A DNA stretch of 64,000 nucleotides. Origin: Ectobius pallidus. Its lineage: Eukaryota > Arthropoda > Insecta > Blattodea > Ectobiidae. Below, in pieces: positions 34,396 to 46,039 of the stretch. Position 1 is the first letter of the stretch; every line of letters starts with the position of its first letter. The stretch is from positions 122,484,043-122,548,042 of the forward strand of contig CAXKWD010000004.1 in assembly GCA_964059195.1 (NCBI GenBank), written 5' to 3'. The notes below the pieces were generated by a model. The model did not search any database and was not told where the DNA came from. It saw only the letters and a list, made by a program, of their open reading frames with translations. A program made the position numbers and the translations under genes.

Positions 34396-34900
34396 ATTTC
34401 AAAAAATATTCAAGGATCATAACATAACTTTGGCCACTCACAATAGATTCAGCATAAAAAATTTGATTCAATCCAAACAGAATGATGATATACCTACTGG
34501 AAAGAAATCAGGGATCTATCAGATAAATTGTACTAACTGCAGCAAGATTTATATAGGAAAAACAAAAAGAAATGTTGAGACTAGGTTTAAAGAACACATG
34601 AGAAACCTTAAAAATTGTCAGTTGGAAAAATCGGCCGTTGCAACGCATTCTTGGGAAAATGACCACAGAATTTGTAGAGAACCAAAATTGTTAAAATCAG
34701 TAAGCAAACCAAAAGAACTGGACATCTGGGAGAGAATCTATATCAAGAAATTTGAGAGGAATCTCATGAATTTCGAAATACCAGAGGATGAGAACCTCAT
34801 CAAGAAGTTCATAAAACCACCACCAGGGACACTTCATGACCTTCAAAAGCAGGACTTGTCAGTTGGACACGTAGCCGAGGATGGGGACAAGGGTCCTTGA
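34394..34900 (+). pseudogene. Penelope-like GIY-YIG endonuclease domain, copy 2
   Basis: Same protein end as copy 1 from KFQKIFKDHN on, differing by one noted residue (TNCSKIYIG instead of TNCNKIYIG). It is truncated earlier at its 5' end; the codons before 34394 belong to the inverted spacer. High identity shows a young duplication or inversion. Confidence 0.8.
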
Positions 34901-35034
34901 AACATGTTCTACCAAAAAGTTGGTAAGTGAAGCATAAGTGTCTAAGTTCAACTCAAATTGTAATTATTATATTATAGAATATATGTTCATGAAACCACAG
35001 AATACTTTTTTCTGTTGAACATATATTAAGAGAA

Positions 35035-35110
35035 AAATTCCTCTGACACTGGGATTCAAACCTGTGACCTTCAGCTTTATGTACCAATGCTCTACCAACT
35101 GAGATAGAGT
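35035..35110 (-). ncRNA. tRNA-like sequence (SINE head or tRNA pseudogene)
   Basis: On the minus strand: CTATCTCAGTTGGTAGAGCA (D-arm/A box), an anticodon-arm-like region, then GGTTTGAATCCCAGTG (T-arm/B box). D and T arms look normal, but the anticodon stem needs several wobble pairs and acceptor pairing is poor, so it is more likely a SINE head or pseudogene than a working tRNA. Confidence 0.5.
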
Positions 35111-35994
35111 TATTACGTAATGATTAACAGAAACAATATTCTGCTTCATTAAGCAAAGTGATAGAAAAGATTCACAATTATATTTAGCGATAGTGAGAGT
35201 GACAGCGACATAAGGGACACTGCAAACAATAGTGCATCCAGCTGGATGGAAGAGAGTCATTTTGATTCAAACGCATCCTCTACCATTACAATATACAATA
35301 TCCAGCAAGGACCAGTTCTGCCTTCTCATTTTGATCAAGATACTGATCCAATTGAAAATCATAACCTACTGTAGGCCTATGTAAACTTATAATGCTCTCA
35401 GTGAGACTTTTGCAATTTCTGTATTAACCTTATATTGTTCTCAGTGAGACTTGTGCCATTTCTATGTGAACATTTTCATGGGAAATAATAAAACATCGTT
35501 CCTGGACCAGATTAGTGATAGAATTTAGCAAAAATCCAAGGTAAATGTTTTTTTCATGTCTGAATGCATGATTTAAGTTACTTTCAATAGGTTTTGCAAG
35601 AACTTATTTTTTCTTTTAAAATGCCTTCCGCCCACAGCAATAAAATATCAGTGAAAGTTTTTCTTTCTTCAGTATAATTTCAATGTTTGGACTCTGTTGG
35701 TTTTCCCCTGTACCCTTGGATGTATTCTTTTTGCTTCCCAATTTCTTGAACTACCTTTTTTCTCATATTCTTTTATATTAATTTATATAGTTACAAAAAC
35801 TTATGTCAATTACAAAACAGTGCATGTAGAGGCCCCTGAAATATATCAAAGAAAGGGATAAAAATGTATGGAATAAATAAATTCAATCCCCATAATAATA
35901 ATAATAATAAATAAAAATTTAATTTGTACACTGCATGTTTTTTAATCTTCCAGAAGTCTCACAATCACTTCTATTTGTGATTCAAATTTATTAC

Positions 35995-36327
35995 CTTTGT
36001 ATCGCATTCGTGGGCTTCCTTTAGAAGAGTAAAAAGTAAGGAAAATGAAGGCTCCAGAAATGGTAGGAACTGGTCAGTGTTGAACTCAAAATCATCAATG
36101 GCAACCTTCAGAGTATTTGAAGCAGTAAGCCTGACAGCCATATCTTCATCTGCTTGCAGAAGAGGCAGCGTGGCTGCATACAAAGCAGGCCTTAGTTCAG
36201 GTGACAGTTTCACTCCAGTCCACTGCCCAATTAACCAAACAACACGTCGACGAATAACTCTATAGTTGTCCTCTTTTACTTTTAGTTCTTGTGTCAATGT
36301 TGTGGAAAACCATTGGTCAAAATTCAC
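35995..36327 (-). CDS. IPO11: IPO11 visible exon 6
   Basis: 333-nt exon (111 codons, phase 0), acceptor TTTTTTAG and donor GTAATA. It encodes VNFDQWFSTTLTQELKV, RVIRRRVVWLIGQWTGVKLS and FEFNTDQFLPFLEPSFSLLF, ending at ECDTK. This is one of the best-conserved segments of importin-11. Confidence 0.97.
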
Positions 36328-36469
36328 CTAAAAAAAGAACACATACTTCATTTAACAATAAACTTATTATTATGGAGTTAAGAAACATGTATGTATATGC
36401 AGTAGTAAGTTTTTTTTTAGAATGCTAAGTATTAAGATTCCTGCTTCCTTGATTCAGATTCCAAGAGCT

Positions 36470-37075
36470 CTCCAAGTTCTGGCAGGTTAGATAAAACATG
36501 TCCTGGGCATCAGTCCCTACGGGAAGTCATGCGAAATCAACATCATACCATCAGAAATATGATAGCCAACTTGATGAGAGATCACAGTTACTTGGTATAT
36601 GAAGAAGTTTCCGGTCTGGCCACCAATGGAAGTAATAGGCATATAGACATGATTGCTTTTATACCATCTAGCAAAGAACGATATATTTTCAATCGGACAA
36701 TACATTTCGAGACCCATAATGGCCAGCCTGAAGAAGTGGATGCCAAAAAATAAATATATGAACCAACCATGGATTTCTATAAGAATAAATATAAATTATA
36801 CCATATCTCTGTTCATGGGCTGATAATCGGTGTATGACGAGGCACAATACCACAACACCTTGTCTGGCTCTGAGGTTCCTTCGGCCTCAACAGGATATGT
36901 CTCTAAGATATGATATCTCTGATATGTCTTCAAGATACGGCCATCTCTGCGACATTTGGTTTAATAGCAATTCTTCAAAACCACCTATATACCAGCTGAA
37001 TTTATGTTCTTTATTTGTCAGTTTATTTATGTGTATATTACCCTATTCTATATTTATGTGTGTGTGTCCAATTTC
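36470..37075 (+). pseudogene. R2-like LINE 3' fragment (restriction-like endonuclease region)
   Basis: Open frame 36529-36753 gives YLVYEEVSGLATNGSNRHID then MIAFIPSSKERYIFNRTIHF, resembling the PD-(D/E)xK-like endonuclease domain at the C-terminus of R2-type LINEs (R-x-D-[I/L]-[I/V]-A...). After a stop, other frames keep family-like sequence (DFYKNKYKLYHISVHGLIIG, AILQNHLY). The RT domain is missing. Confidence 0.55.
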
Positions 37076-37125
37076 TATGTGAATTCAAATATTTAGTTGC
37101 TGCATATTAAGTGATTCTCATTATA

Positions 37126-37530
37126 CGAGGGGTCATTCAATAATTAAAGAGACAAATTGGTCTGGGGAAAAGACGGTTGGTAGAACAAGTTTGATACACT
37201 TAGGATTTTAAGCTGGCATCACTGGGATGAATTCTAATCAGCTGATGGATAAACACTGCTCTGTTTATAACCTCAAAATTAAGTTTAACTATGTCGGGTC
37301 TTCTTGAAAATTCCACACTGGTTGAACAACATTCTGTGATTTGTTGAAGGTGAAAAACCAGCTAATATATACTCTAGAATGACTAAAGTGTATGGTGAAA
37401 GTTGTTTGAACCATGGACATTTTTACAAGTGGGTAGAACAGTTCAAAAGTGATCGAGAATCAGTGACCGACGAACACCGTTCTGGCCGGCCTGTTGAATT
37501 TGCAAATTCCTCACTTGAAACTCGAAAATT
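37126..37530 (+). mobile_element. mariner 5' end fragment
   Basis: Begins after TA (37124-37125) with CGAGGGGTCATTCAATAATT, a mariner-type terminal repeat. MSGLLENSTLVEQHSVIC starts at 37291 and, after a frameshift, continues as MTKVYGESCLNHGHFYKWVE and HRSGRPVEF, the SETMAR/mariner N-terminal HTH. The catalytic part and right end are missing. Confidence 0.75.
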
Positions 37531-38539
37531 GATAATGAGTAATTTCATTGTAGCATGGTTTTTCAGGGCGATAATGGTTTGGGTTTACATGAAGCTCATG
37601 TTTATGTTTGCGTCATTTCAGCATATAGAACACTTAGCAGGTGTGCTATTTCAAATAGGTTACATCAAAAAGAGCCTATTTCTTTCCAGTTCAGCTATAA
37701 CCTTTGTGTTGTTTAATTGTGGTCATCAGTAAAAAGGTACAGACAAGAGCTGTGATAACTTTCTCAACCAATGTTACAGTCTGTTAGCATTTTCAAATGA
37801 AACATAATTAAGAAGTTTTCTATGTTTATCTCTACACCTGCGAGTTGAGTTGAAAGTTCCGGCAGTAATTCAATCTGACGTCACAGATCCCTCTCAGCTG
37901 CAACCGTAGTGTCATGCATAGCAACACACCAGTCTGTGTTTGCAAGTTCACTGTTGGTGTCCTATCATGTCTTAACATTATTATAAAATTCATTAGTTTC
38001 TCAAGTCATGTCTGGAATCAGGCCATATTAATTTGAGCCCAAGAAAGGTCTAATTATAGGACCAGAAGAAGAAAATATTGGAAATCCAGAATGTTATTTT
38101 GTGAACGCTACATAAATTTTAGGCCATTTATGCATTCAGTTTTCACAAATACTGAAGGCCCCCTAAACCTCGACTGCACATTAACCACAGTTTTGCCGCA
38201 TTTACAGGCAAATAGAGATAGCAAATATTCCCACACAACAAGAAATACAGCACCCTGTCCTATTTGTGAATTTTGTTTCTGTGCTGTCATATGGAATTAA
38301 CAGAATCATTATTGCTTTTATTAGCCATTTTAAAAAAGGCACATCCATATCATTTTCTACTTAATTTTCAGAAGTAAGAGAGTTTAAAATATCTAAGAAC
38401 TTTCCTACCCAGCTCACACTGCACTACTTTAATACGGTTGATACATTTACATTGCCATTATTAGTTTGCTCTTGGATATCACTGTTTCCTTGAAATAGGA
38501 TGGTCTCAATCATATAAACGTACACTGTTATAGATTTAC

Positions 38540-39384
38540 CAGTGATGTAGCTTGGGGGAGGGGGCGAACAGGGGGCACTTTGCTAGGGGCGGCAAATTCC
38601 CTATAATTGAATTAACATTAATCTGACTAGAGGTGATCCAACTCTGCAAAAGATAGATTTTTCATTGTTCATCGAAACAACTTTACGAATAAACCTATAT
38701 TCAACTTATGACTCTACTCAACAGCGGGAAGAAATTTGGCTGCTGTGATTGCATCTGTTAGCAGTGCTAGTGTAGCATTCCCCCCACTCAAAGCAAGTGT
38801 GTCCTATATTACATTATGTTTGTATTTGCTACCTACTGCAACTGTGCAAAGTATATGGCCTTCTACTCTCCTTCTTGTCTTTCAACAATACATGCATAAC
38901 TGCTTGTACCAGCATATCTAAAAGCAGTTTGGATATATTATGATAATTTATAATTATATTATTCCTTATTTCTTGTTAAATTTCTTGCAAATAAAAGATT
39001 AAATAAGTTATTACCTATTTTTATTCATATCAAAAATTATTTTATTTCAAAACTTGATGCTAAAAATTATTCTTTCAGTGAACAAAAAAGTTTATCATAT
39101 TCCAACAGTCAGTAGTTTCTTTTTTTTATATATATAATTTTTTTTTAATAATAAATTTTCTTAAAGTAATAATTCTGGTTTAGATAATGTTTTCACAGTT
39201 AAAATTTATTTTCTAGTTTGTAAGAATTTTAAATTTTGGAGGGGGAAAAAAAAGATCTCTTTGCAGCTTAATATTTTCCTCGCTCTAGAAAATGTTATCT
39301 TTATAATAATATTTTTTGTATTGGGGGAGGGGTGGCATATTTGGTATCTGCCCAGGGCAGCAGAAACCTATGCTAATGCCACTG
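38540..39384. mobile_element. hAT-type element (845 bp) with perfect 8-bp target duplication
   Basis: AGATTTAC flanks it on both sides (38532-38539, 39385-39392), and ends are CAGTG / CACTG with weak further pairing (CAGTGATGTAGC against rc CAGTGGCATTAGC). It contains G-rich TTGGGGGAGGGG segments near both ends. No convincing transposase frame. Confidence 0.85.
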
Positions 39385-39495
39385 AGATTTACCCAGTTAT
39401 TTCTAATCAGTATTTAAACTGAAACAGGAATACGAAGTGCATAGTTTTTTTTGGGAGGTAGGAGGGGCTGACAATAAGAAAGTAGTAATTCTTAC

Positions 39496-39678
39496 ATCAT
39501 CATAGAGATCAAATGCTGCCAGGCCAACTGCATTGTACACGGCATCTTTCCTCAAGATGGCATTCAAGTCTGAAGGTGGAACTAATGCATGATTATTCTG
39601 TATCATCTCGAGCAGAACTGGCGCCAGTGTAGAACGAAATTCATGGAATAATGCAAGGAACACTGTCTCTGTGCAGGG
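39496..39678 (-). CDS. IPO11: IPO11 visible exon 5
   Basis: 183-nt exon (61 codons, phase 0 at both ends), acceptor TTACAG and donor GTAAG. It encodes PCTETVFLALFHEFRSTLAP and then LNAILRKDAVYNAVGLAAFD, a strong match to importin-11. The (TA)n run just upstream of the acceptor (39690-39718) lies in the short 139-bp intron. Confidence 0.95.
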
Positions 39679-39684
39679 CTGTAA

Positions 39685-39720
<36 letters not shown>

Positions 39721-39817
39721 TTATCACTTTATAAATGTTTAATACAATAATTCTAAGAGAAAGAAAGATACAAAGGTAAGAAAAAAAAAATGCATGAGAT
39801 TTGTTAAAAATACTTAC

Positions 39818-39858
39818 TCTGAGGCTGTATTTCCATGATTCCCCGCCTTCATCTGTAG
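39818..39858 (-). CDS. IPO11: IPO11 visible exon 4 (41-nt microexon-sized)
   Basis: A 41-nt exon between acceptor CTTTTCAG and donor GTAAGTA. It encodes ATDEGGESWKYSLR, matching the importin-11 stretch ETGGDSWKYSLRP. Phases fit both neighbours exactly (G from visible exon 3 completes its first codon; it ends on a codon boundary). It is too short for an ORF search and was found by looking for the missing segment. Confidence 0.92.
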
Positions 39859-40821
39859 CTGAAAAGTGGATGAAAAGTATAAGAATTTCATTGTGAATTG
39901 CAATGTGTCATGGAATTTAATAAATTAAAGCTAGGACCCTGAACAGGGCTAATTCACTGAACCCATACCTTCATCATTATCAATTTTTCATTGACATTTC
40001 TATTCATATGCTGCGTATTCTACATTGACCAATAACAGTTAGCAATGCCTCAGATATCAACCAATCACAGTCGTTTGTTTATCTTACAATATCCCTGTAA
40101 TATTCACGAAGATGTGATTTCATCTGATAAAGCATCAGTTCGTTACTGAGCTGTAACAGTATAGATAATGCAGTGATTACTAGACTATGTCAACCATTGT
40201 CAGCACTAATTGAAAACAAAAACGGTAAGCTAAAGGTTTGGTAATGCATCTGTTGACAAAATTCATATCACAAGGAAGCTAAACGACACAATACTGAAAG
40301 AAATATAAAATTCACATGGATTCAGTTACAAAAGTTCTGTGAAGATTGTAAGTACATTTGAATTGAATTGAATTGACCAGGGAATCTCAAACACAGCAGA
40401 TTGGGCTATCAACATCCAACAAAGCAGAAAACTGTGTTTTTAACCAATGCACATTCAAGTAGAGGGGCAATTTTCAAATAAATTACATTCTTGAAAAAAA
40501 GCATTTTTATTTTGTTCTGATTTTACCTTAACTTATCTTAATTTTGAGGTTAACTATTTTCTCACTACTTCGTTGGTAGCATTGCTTAGTACTCCATAAT
40601 GCAGGCTGTTCATTAATTTAGTATCCTGTGATCTGACAGCTGACACTATTAACTAATTTATTTTAAACAAACCAGAGAGAAATATTTATATTAGAATATT
40701 ATTCATATATCTGTTACATTTTAATCTGGAATAGTCTTAATAAATCCAACTCGAAATACGAGTTTCATCACATAAATCTGTTCCTGCTACACAGTCGCAA
40801 ATCTGTCAATAAACTCATAAC

Positions 40822-41566
40822 TAGGGACCGGATTTTTAGGTTTTTAAAAACACTGTTTTAGGTTTTCCATTAGGTGAAATAGTTTTTTTTAGGTTTTTTG
40901 TCCAAAATATCGTTTCCGGGTAGAATAATTGGTTTAATGAATTTGAATGTGCTACATAGGATTCAATACATAATACTTGTAAAGTTTAACTTAACAAAAT
41001 TGACTTAAATTTGTGTAAACTTGCTTTAAGACAATATTATACAATTGAAGAAAGAAAGCATAAACAATCAAAAGAAACAGTGAAAATAAGTTTGCCTTAC
41101 ATTTTATTACAGGGCAGTAATAAAAGCAAACAAGCGCTTTAATACACAGAAATCTATATCCTATATCTATATACACGGCAACAATGGTTGTTCGTACGAA
41201 TATTTTAAAAGGAATACACCGGTACTCTTACACTTCCTCTCTGGATACTGTCCATCCTAGACGACAATTAGTTGAACGAAACGCTGGTGGTATTAATTTT
41301 AACCCGACACAAATTATTGTCTCTCCGCAAAACGTCGATTTCTAAAAAAAAAAAAAAAAAAAGGCAAAAAAGTAGCCTAAATTAGGTATTTTAGGTTTTA
41401 TATCCCATTTAGGTATATTTAGGTTTTTATACCCATTTAGGTATTTTTAGGTGCCACAGAACTAATGTGGGTGAATCCTATGGACGTGATTCGGAAAAGT
41501 GTATGAGCGCTTTTTGTTTTGGAAGTAAGGAAAAAAATAGGTAAAAACCTAAGAATCCGGTCCCTA
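40822..41566. mobile_element. hAT-type MITE (745 bp) with perfect 8-bp target duplication
   Basis: CTCATAAC flanks both sides (40814-40821, 41567-41574). Ends TAGGGACCGGAT / ATCCGGTCCCTA. The subterminal regions are packed with AGGTTTTTA/TTTAGGTAT motifs. No transposase frame. Confidence 0.92.
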
Positions 41567-42779
41567 CTCATAACCTCTCATGGGATTACCTATGAAAAAA
41601 TATCCCCAGAACATCCTCCTAAACAAAAAACAAAAAAGAATTGGTATGGGTTCATTCAATGAGCCCCCTTAAAAGCCAATGCTAGTATTTTATTTATTTA
41701 TAGTGTACAGCCATTCCATAGTTACAGACAGGACATTCCAGAAACTAAATACATTCACCAAATCCAAACCAGCTTTTCAAGTGATAATTTAAAACATTCC
41801 AAAGAATTTGTTCATCAGTAGACTATACTGAAAACTAATTCCATAATTTTTCAATGATACCATATATTTAAAATTAATATTAGAAAGCTGTTATGGTCAA
41901 GAAGCAGAGAATCTTGCATTCGGCATCTCTTGAACTTAAAGAGCTCAAAACTTCTGGTAGTTTTTTCCTGCTAAAGATGTATGAAGTCTGTATCCTAGTA
42001 AGTTTTAACAAGATAGTACATTTCAATTATTCTCTATTTTTTTATTATTGGTACGGTTGGGACAACAAAGAGTTAGTTTGGATGAAGCTTGAAAATGAAG
42101 GTTACAACAAGCACTGATCAAATTACTACAGTATTATAGTGAGCATAATTATCAAAAGAAAACAAGAAAAGGAAATAATTTTCTCAACCAAAATACACAG
42201 AATTATAACATAATCTAGAACTTAATCATGGGAGGCTATGTAGGCCTACAATTTTTTTTAAAACCTATTACATGGTAGTCTCATTATAACCAGCCTAATT
42301 GATATAGCACTTTGTCAAACTTCAGTATCAGGATATTAACAATATAAACAGCAATTTCCCATGGACATAAAATGGCCCCTATTACTGACTAGACCAGAGG
42401 GATTAAGAACTTCAAGAACAGTACGTGGTTAATGCAACTCACCACAGGATCTAACTAAATCCACACCTTCCCACTTCGATGCATATAATGAATAAGCTCT
42501 TTCCAGAACTGGAATATATTCCAAACCACAGGGGTAGATTCAACTACACCAAAATAAGTCTCCCTCACTTCCTCTGGAACATTTCTTTTGGGTTCCCCAC
42601 ATATTAGCATATTTGCATGATTTCTGCACATGCATTCCAAGCAATATGGAGATAGCCTATTTTAGCATATGACAAAACAAGGTTTAGCTTAAAGTGAATA
42701 TGTTAAAATGTGCCATTATAATGTTACATGATCAGCACTCCTTTTAATTAAAAAATTAACATATTTACGTGCATAACAG

Positions 42780-43090
42780 GAGGGTACGCAGAAGCGTAGT
42801 GGTTGAGGTGGTGTGCTACAAACCGGAAGGTTGTAGGTTAGATTGCCGATGAGGTCTTTGGAGTTTTTCAATTGGCCTAATCCTTTGGTGGCACTATGGC
42901 CCTGGGGTTGACTCAGCCTCAAACAGAAATGAATACCAGGAACAATCCTGGCATAAAAGCAGCAGGTGCGTAAGGCTGACAACCTTACCACCTTCATGTG
43001 CCGAAAGTCTAAAATATGGGAGCCTCAACATCTTGGAAGTCTCTGGGCCTAAAATGGCCTATCTAAGGAAAACTTTACTTTTACTTTACT
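42780..43090 (+). mobile_element. tRNA-derived SINE with 10-bp target duplication
   Basis: TGCATAACAG flanks it (42770-42779, 43091-43100). A box TGGTTGAGGTG at 42800-42810 and B-box-like GGTTAGATTGCC at 42836-42847. The tail is TTTAC repeats. Its body ORFs are chance. Confidence 0.88.
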
Positions 43091-43186
43091 TGCATAACAG
43101 ACTTTTTTTTTCAGATTTAAAACACAAAACTAGGGTGTATCCTCTATGCGAGTAAAAAATGTTAGTAGGGGGAAAAAAAACATGTA

Positions 43187-43870
43187 CGAGGCACGTCCAT
43201 AAAGTAAGTTTCCCTGAGGTTGTTTACAGAAACAAAACACAATTTCAAGGAAATATTTATTACAACAGACACAGCCAGTGTTCAGCTATTTTTCAAAATA
43301 TTCGCCACCGGAATTGAAACATTTATCTTACCATGGCACCAACTTTCGAATACCTTTGTCGTAGAAGTGTGACGCCTGGGATTTGAATAACCGTATGACA
43401 ACCTCCTTTGCCTCTCTGTCATTCTTTGTCATTTCGTGAAGTGTAGGAAAAGATGCAAATCACTGGGAGCAAGGTCTGGGTTTTAGGGTGAAAGTTTAAA
43501 CACTTCCCAGCCAAACTTCTGCAGGGGACTTGCTAGGTGGTGTTTAAACATCCACCCTACAGCCCGGACTTTGCTCCTAGTGATTTCCATCTTTTCCTAC
43601 ACCTAAAGAAATGACAAAGAATGACAGAAAATGACAGAGAGGTGGCAATGTTTATCACACAGTGGTTCAAATCCCTGGTGGCAGACTTCTACGACACAGG
43701 TGTTCAAAAGTTGGTTCCACAGTATGACAAATGTTTCAGTTCTGGTGGCAATAGCCTATGCTGAAAAATAGCTGAACACTTACTGTATCTGTTGGAATAC
43801 ATATGTCCATGAAATTGTGTTTTGTTTCTGGAAACAGCCCCAGGGAAGCTTACTTTATGGACGGGCCTTG
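43187..43870. mobile_element. foldback MITE made of two mariner 3' ends (684 bp)
   Basis: Flanked by TA (43185-43186, 43871-43872). Both halves are inverted copies meeting near 43530. Each arm, read inward, starts with a mariner terminal repeat (CRAGGCMCGTCCATAAAGTA) and the decayed C-terminal transposase codons (NPDLAPSDLHLF on the minus strand of the left arm). No 5' end is present in either arm. Confidence 0.85.
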
Positions 43871-44843
43871 TATTAGAAGAAAATATGCCAGTTAACGATC
43901 GATAGCGTACATATCAATACTGGGGTCAAGACTAATTTATATATTGATTGTGTCACACATATGATGATGATCGATAGTTAGCCGTAGCATAAACAGACGA
44001 GAAACATTTATGCACATTACATTCAGGCACTGTAAATTCTCATCCAGCGGCTTTGTTACCTCTTCTTTCACAGATTACCTTTCAGCCTAAAACTCGCTGT
44101 GCAACTTGATTATTTCAGTTTGTTCTTATCTATTGTCCAAACATAAATTTATCAACACAGCTGTCTACAGAGATATCCTTCCACACCTGCAGATATCCTA
44201 AGGATATATATATATATATATATATATATAAGTATATTTTGCAAGTCAATAAGAACTAATCACAATTACTGTTTCCATGCATTGTTGTTTAAAAACTTTA
44301 AATTCAAGATAAGCAGGCCATCCAATTTTAAGAGTTCAGATATTAAAACAATTGAGATCCAACTATTAAGTGAAAAATTATTTTTAATTTTTTAACATAA
44401 AAAATTGGGTTGCATCCATTATGTGGGGGGAGTCCATTACAGTTATTCTCTGTTCAGAACCAGTGCTTAGCTCTAAAATTAATAGGTCAAGGGATTTAAA
44501 ATTCGGTGGGTTGGTTTTGTTTTATGGTTATTTAACGATGAGATGTACTGCTTCTTAGGCCTGTGCCAGAAGTTTGTCCCACAGGATTTCTTTCTACATG
44601 CCTGAAAATTTACAGACATGGGCCTGTCACATTTATGCACACATAATCCCATCAACCAGCTAGCTACAGAAGAGAAACCCAATGCCATAATGACTGTGTC
44701 ACCCAGGCAGATGACTTCAGTGAGAAAAATGGACCTCAAAGGGTTAAAATTGCAACTCAGAAGAACACCTTAAACAAAAAGCGTTGTATAAAATAACACT
44801 CTGATTTCATTTTAAGTGGATTCCAGAAACTACAGCAACTTAC

Positions 44844-44999
44844 CAAAACTCTCAGGATCACTGTCCCACAGTTCTAAGTCTTCACGAGTAAGTAAAAAAT
44901 AATGTGTTACAAGCTTACGACACATTTCTGTCAGAGTATCACTAGTAAAAAATGACAGTTTTATCTGATGTGCACGTACTGTGGCAGGTTCTTTTGTTT
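44844..44999 (-). CDS. IPO11: IPO11 visible exon 3
   Basis: 156-nt exon between a TTTCCAG-type acceptor and donor GTAAGT. It encodes ETKEPATVRAHQIKLSFFTS followed by CRKLVTHYFLLTREDLELW, matching the importin-11 region LTEICRRLVSHYFLLTEEEL. The preceding intron (45000-55255) holds the RTE LINE and the nuclease-type element. Confidence 0.94.
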
Positions 45000-46039
45000 C
45001 TGGAAAACAAAAGAAAGAAAGAGAGAACATTATTAACTTCATAGTTTAGAAATTTAATAATGTAATTTCCTGACATGACAAGTTTGTTTTAAAAGTTATG
45101 TGAATGTCAATATAATGGAAAGTTATAAAAATTATTTACCTAATATCAACAAATTATTTCCCTGATTAATTTTCAGTATTAATTGAGGGTAAAAATTAAG
45201 AATCAGGTTTCTGAGTCAAATTATTTACAGCACTGATGAGACACTGGTTATGAAAGATGCACTTCAGATGATGATGAAGAATCTGAGGTCAGATACCAAA
45301 TGAATCAGAACCTCAATTTAACAATCACAGATATTAAAGTCTTTATTTCTTAGAGCTAAACGTACCACGTGTGCTCAATGCAATAAAAATTAAATCTATA
45401 GACATTGACATTTTTTCTGAAAAATGCTAAATGCTAAATGGTGATCTGGTCTCAGGAAATCTTAAAACATGAATATAACGTGGCAAAAACTTCATATTGA
45501 AATTCAGGTTGTAAACATTTACCTATGGCAAGGCCAGAGAGTGAAAAAAAAATCCTAGATGGAACAAATCTTCAACTATCATAGATATCTGTAGAATCAT
45601 CCATGTTCCTCAGTATTAAAATCAAATTAACAAAGGTAATGATGGTAGGGCCCCACCTAGGGAGTGCGAGACCTTATCGTTGGTGGTGGGGTTTGTGTAC
45701 CTTGTTGACCCTTTGAGCTATGCCGGCGGTAGCATTGCTACTGGTAGGGCCTCCCTTGCTGGACAGGTCAAAGGCGAGAGGTCAGACGAAGGAGCACTCC
45801 AGAAGAGGACGTCCAATGCCTTCCCAGGCGGATGAAGAGCTTATCTCTCAACAGCAAGGAAGACAGAGGAGTCGACCTCAAGTTAGGGAGCTGCTGCCTT
45901 GCAGATAGGGAGTTGGGTCTCCAAAGGCTAGGGGAAGAAAACCCCGATCACAAATTACCCGGTCCTCCAGGTTGGGGGTTGGGCATAGGGTTGACTAACC
46001 TACCCGCGTAAAAAAAGTTATGTTGAGAATCTCCAAAAT

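Larger units (their letters stand above)
33749..34977. mobile_element. inverted pair of Penelope-like GIY-YIG copies
   Basis: Two 584-bp arms (33749-34332 and 34394-34977) are nearly identical inverted copies separated by 61 bp. Each carries the 3' coding end of a Penelope-like retroelement plus its 3' flank. The minus copy extends further 5' through the spacer. Inverted or tandem partial copies are usual for Penelope-like elements. Confidence 0.85.
32559..35994 (-). other. IPO11 intron
   Basis: Intron between visible exons 7 and 6. It holds a 70-bp palindrome, Penelope-like pieces and a tRNA-like sequence, listed separately. 33170-33748 and 35110-35994 show no recognised element apart from (ATA)n near 35893. 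Confidence 0.85.
36328..39495 (-). other. IPO11 intron
   Basis: Intron between visible exons 6 and 5, with the R2-like fragment, a mariner 5' end and a hAT element listed separately. Nothing recognised in 37530-38530. Confidence 0.85.
39859..44843 (-). other. IPO11 intron
   Basis: Intron between visible exons 4 and 3. It contains a hAT MITE, a SINE and a mariner foldback, plus (TA)n at about 44208-44231. 41575-42769 and 43873-44843 show no recognised gene. 44510-44640 has TTTTATGGTTATTTAACGA, which looks like part of a repeat. Confidence 0.85.

Noticed and set aside
42716..42997. 93-codon minus ORF
   Set aside because: Overlaps the SINE with target duplication; non-coding repeat.
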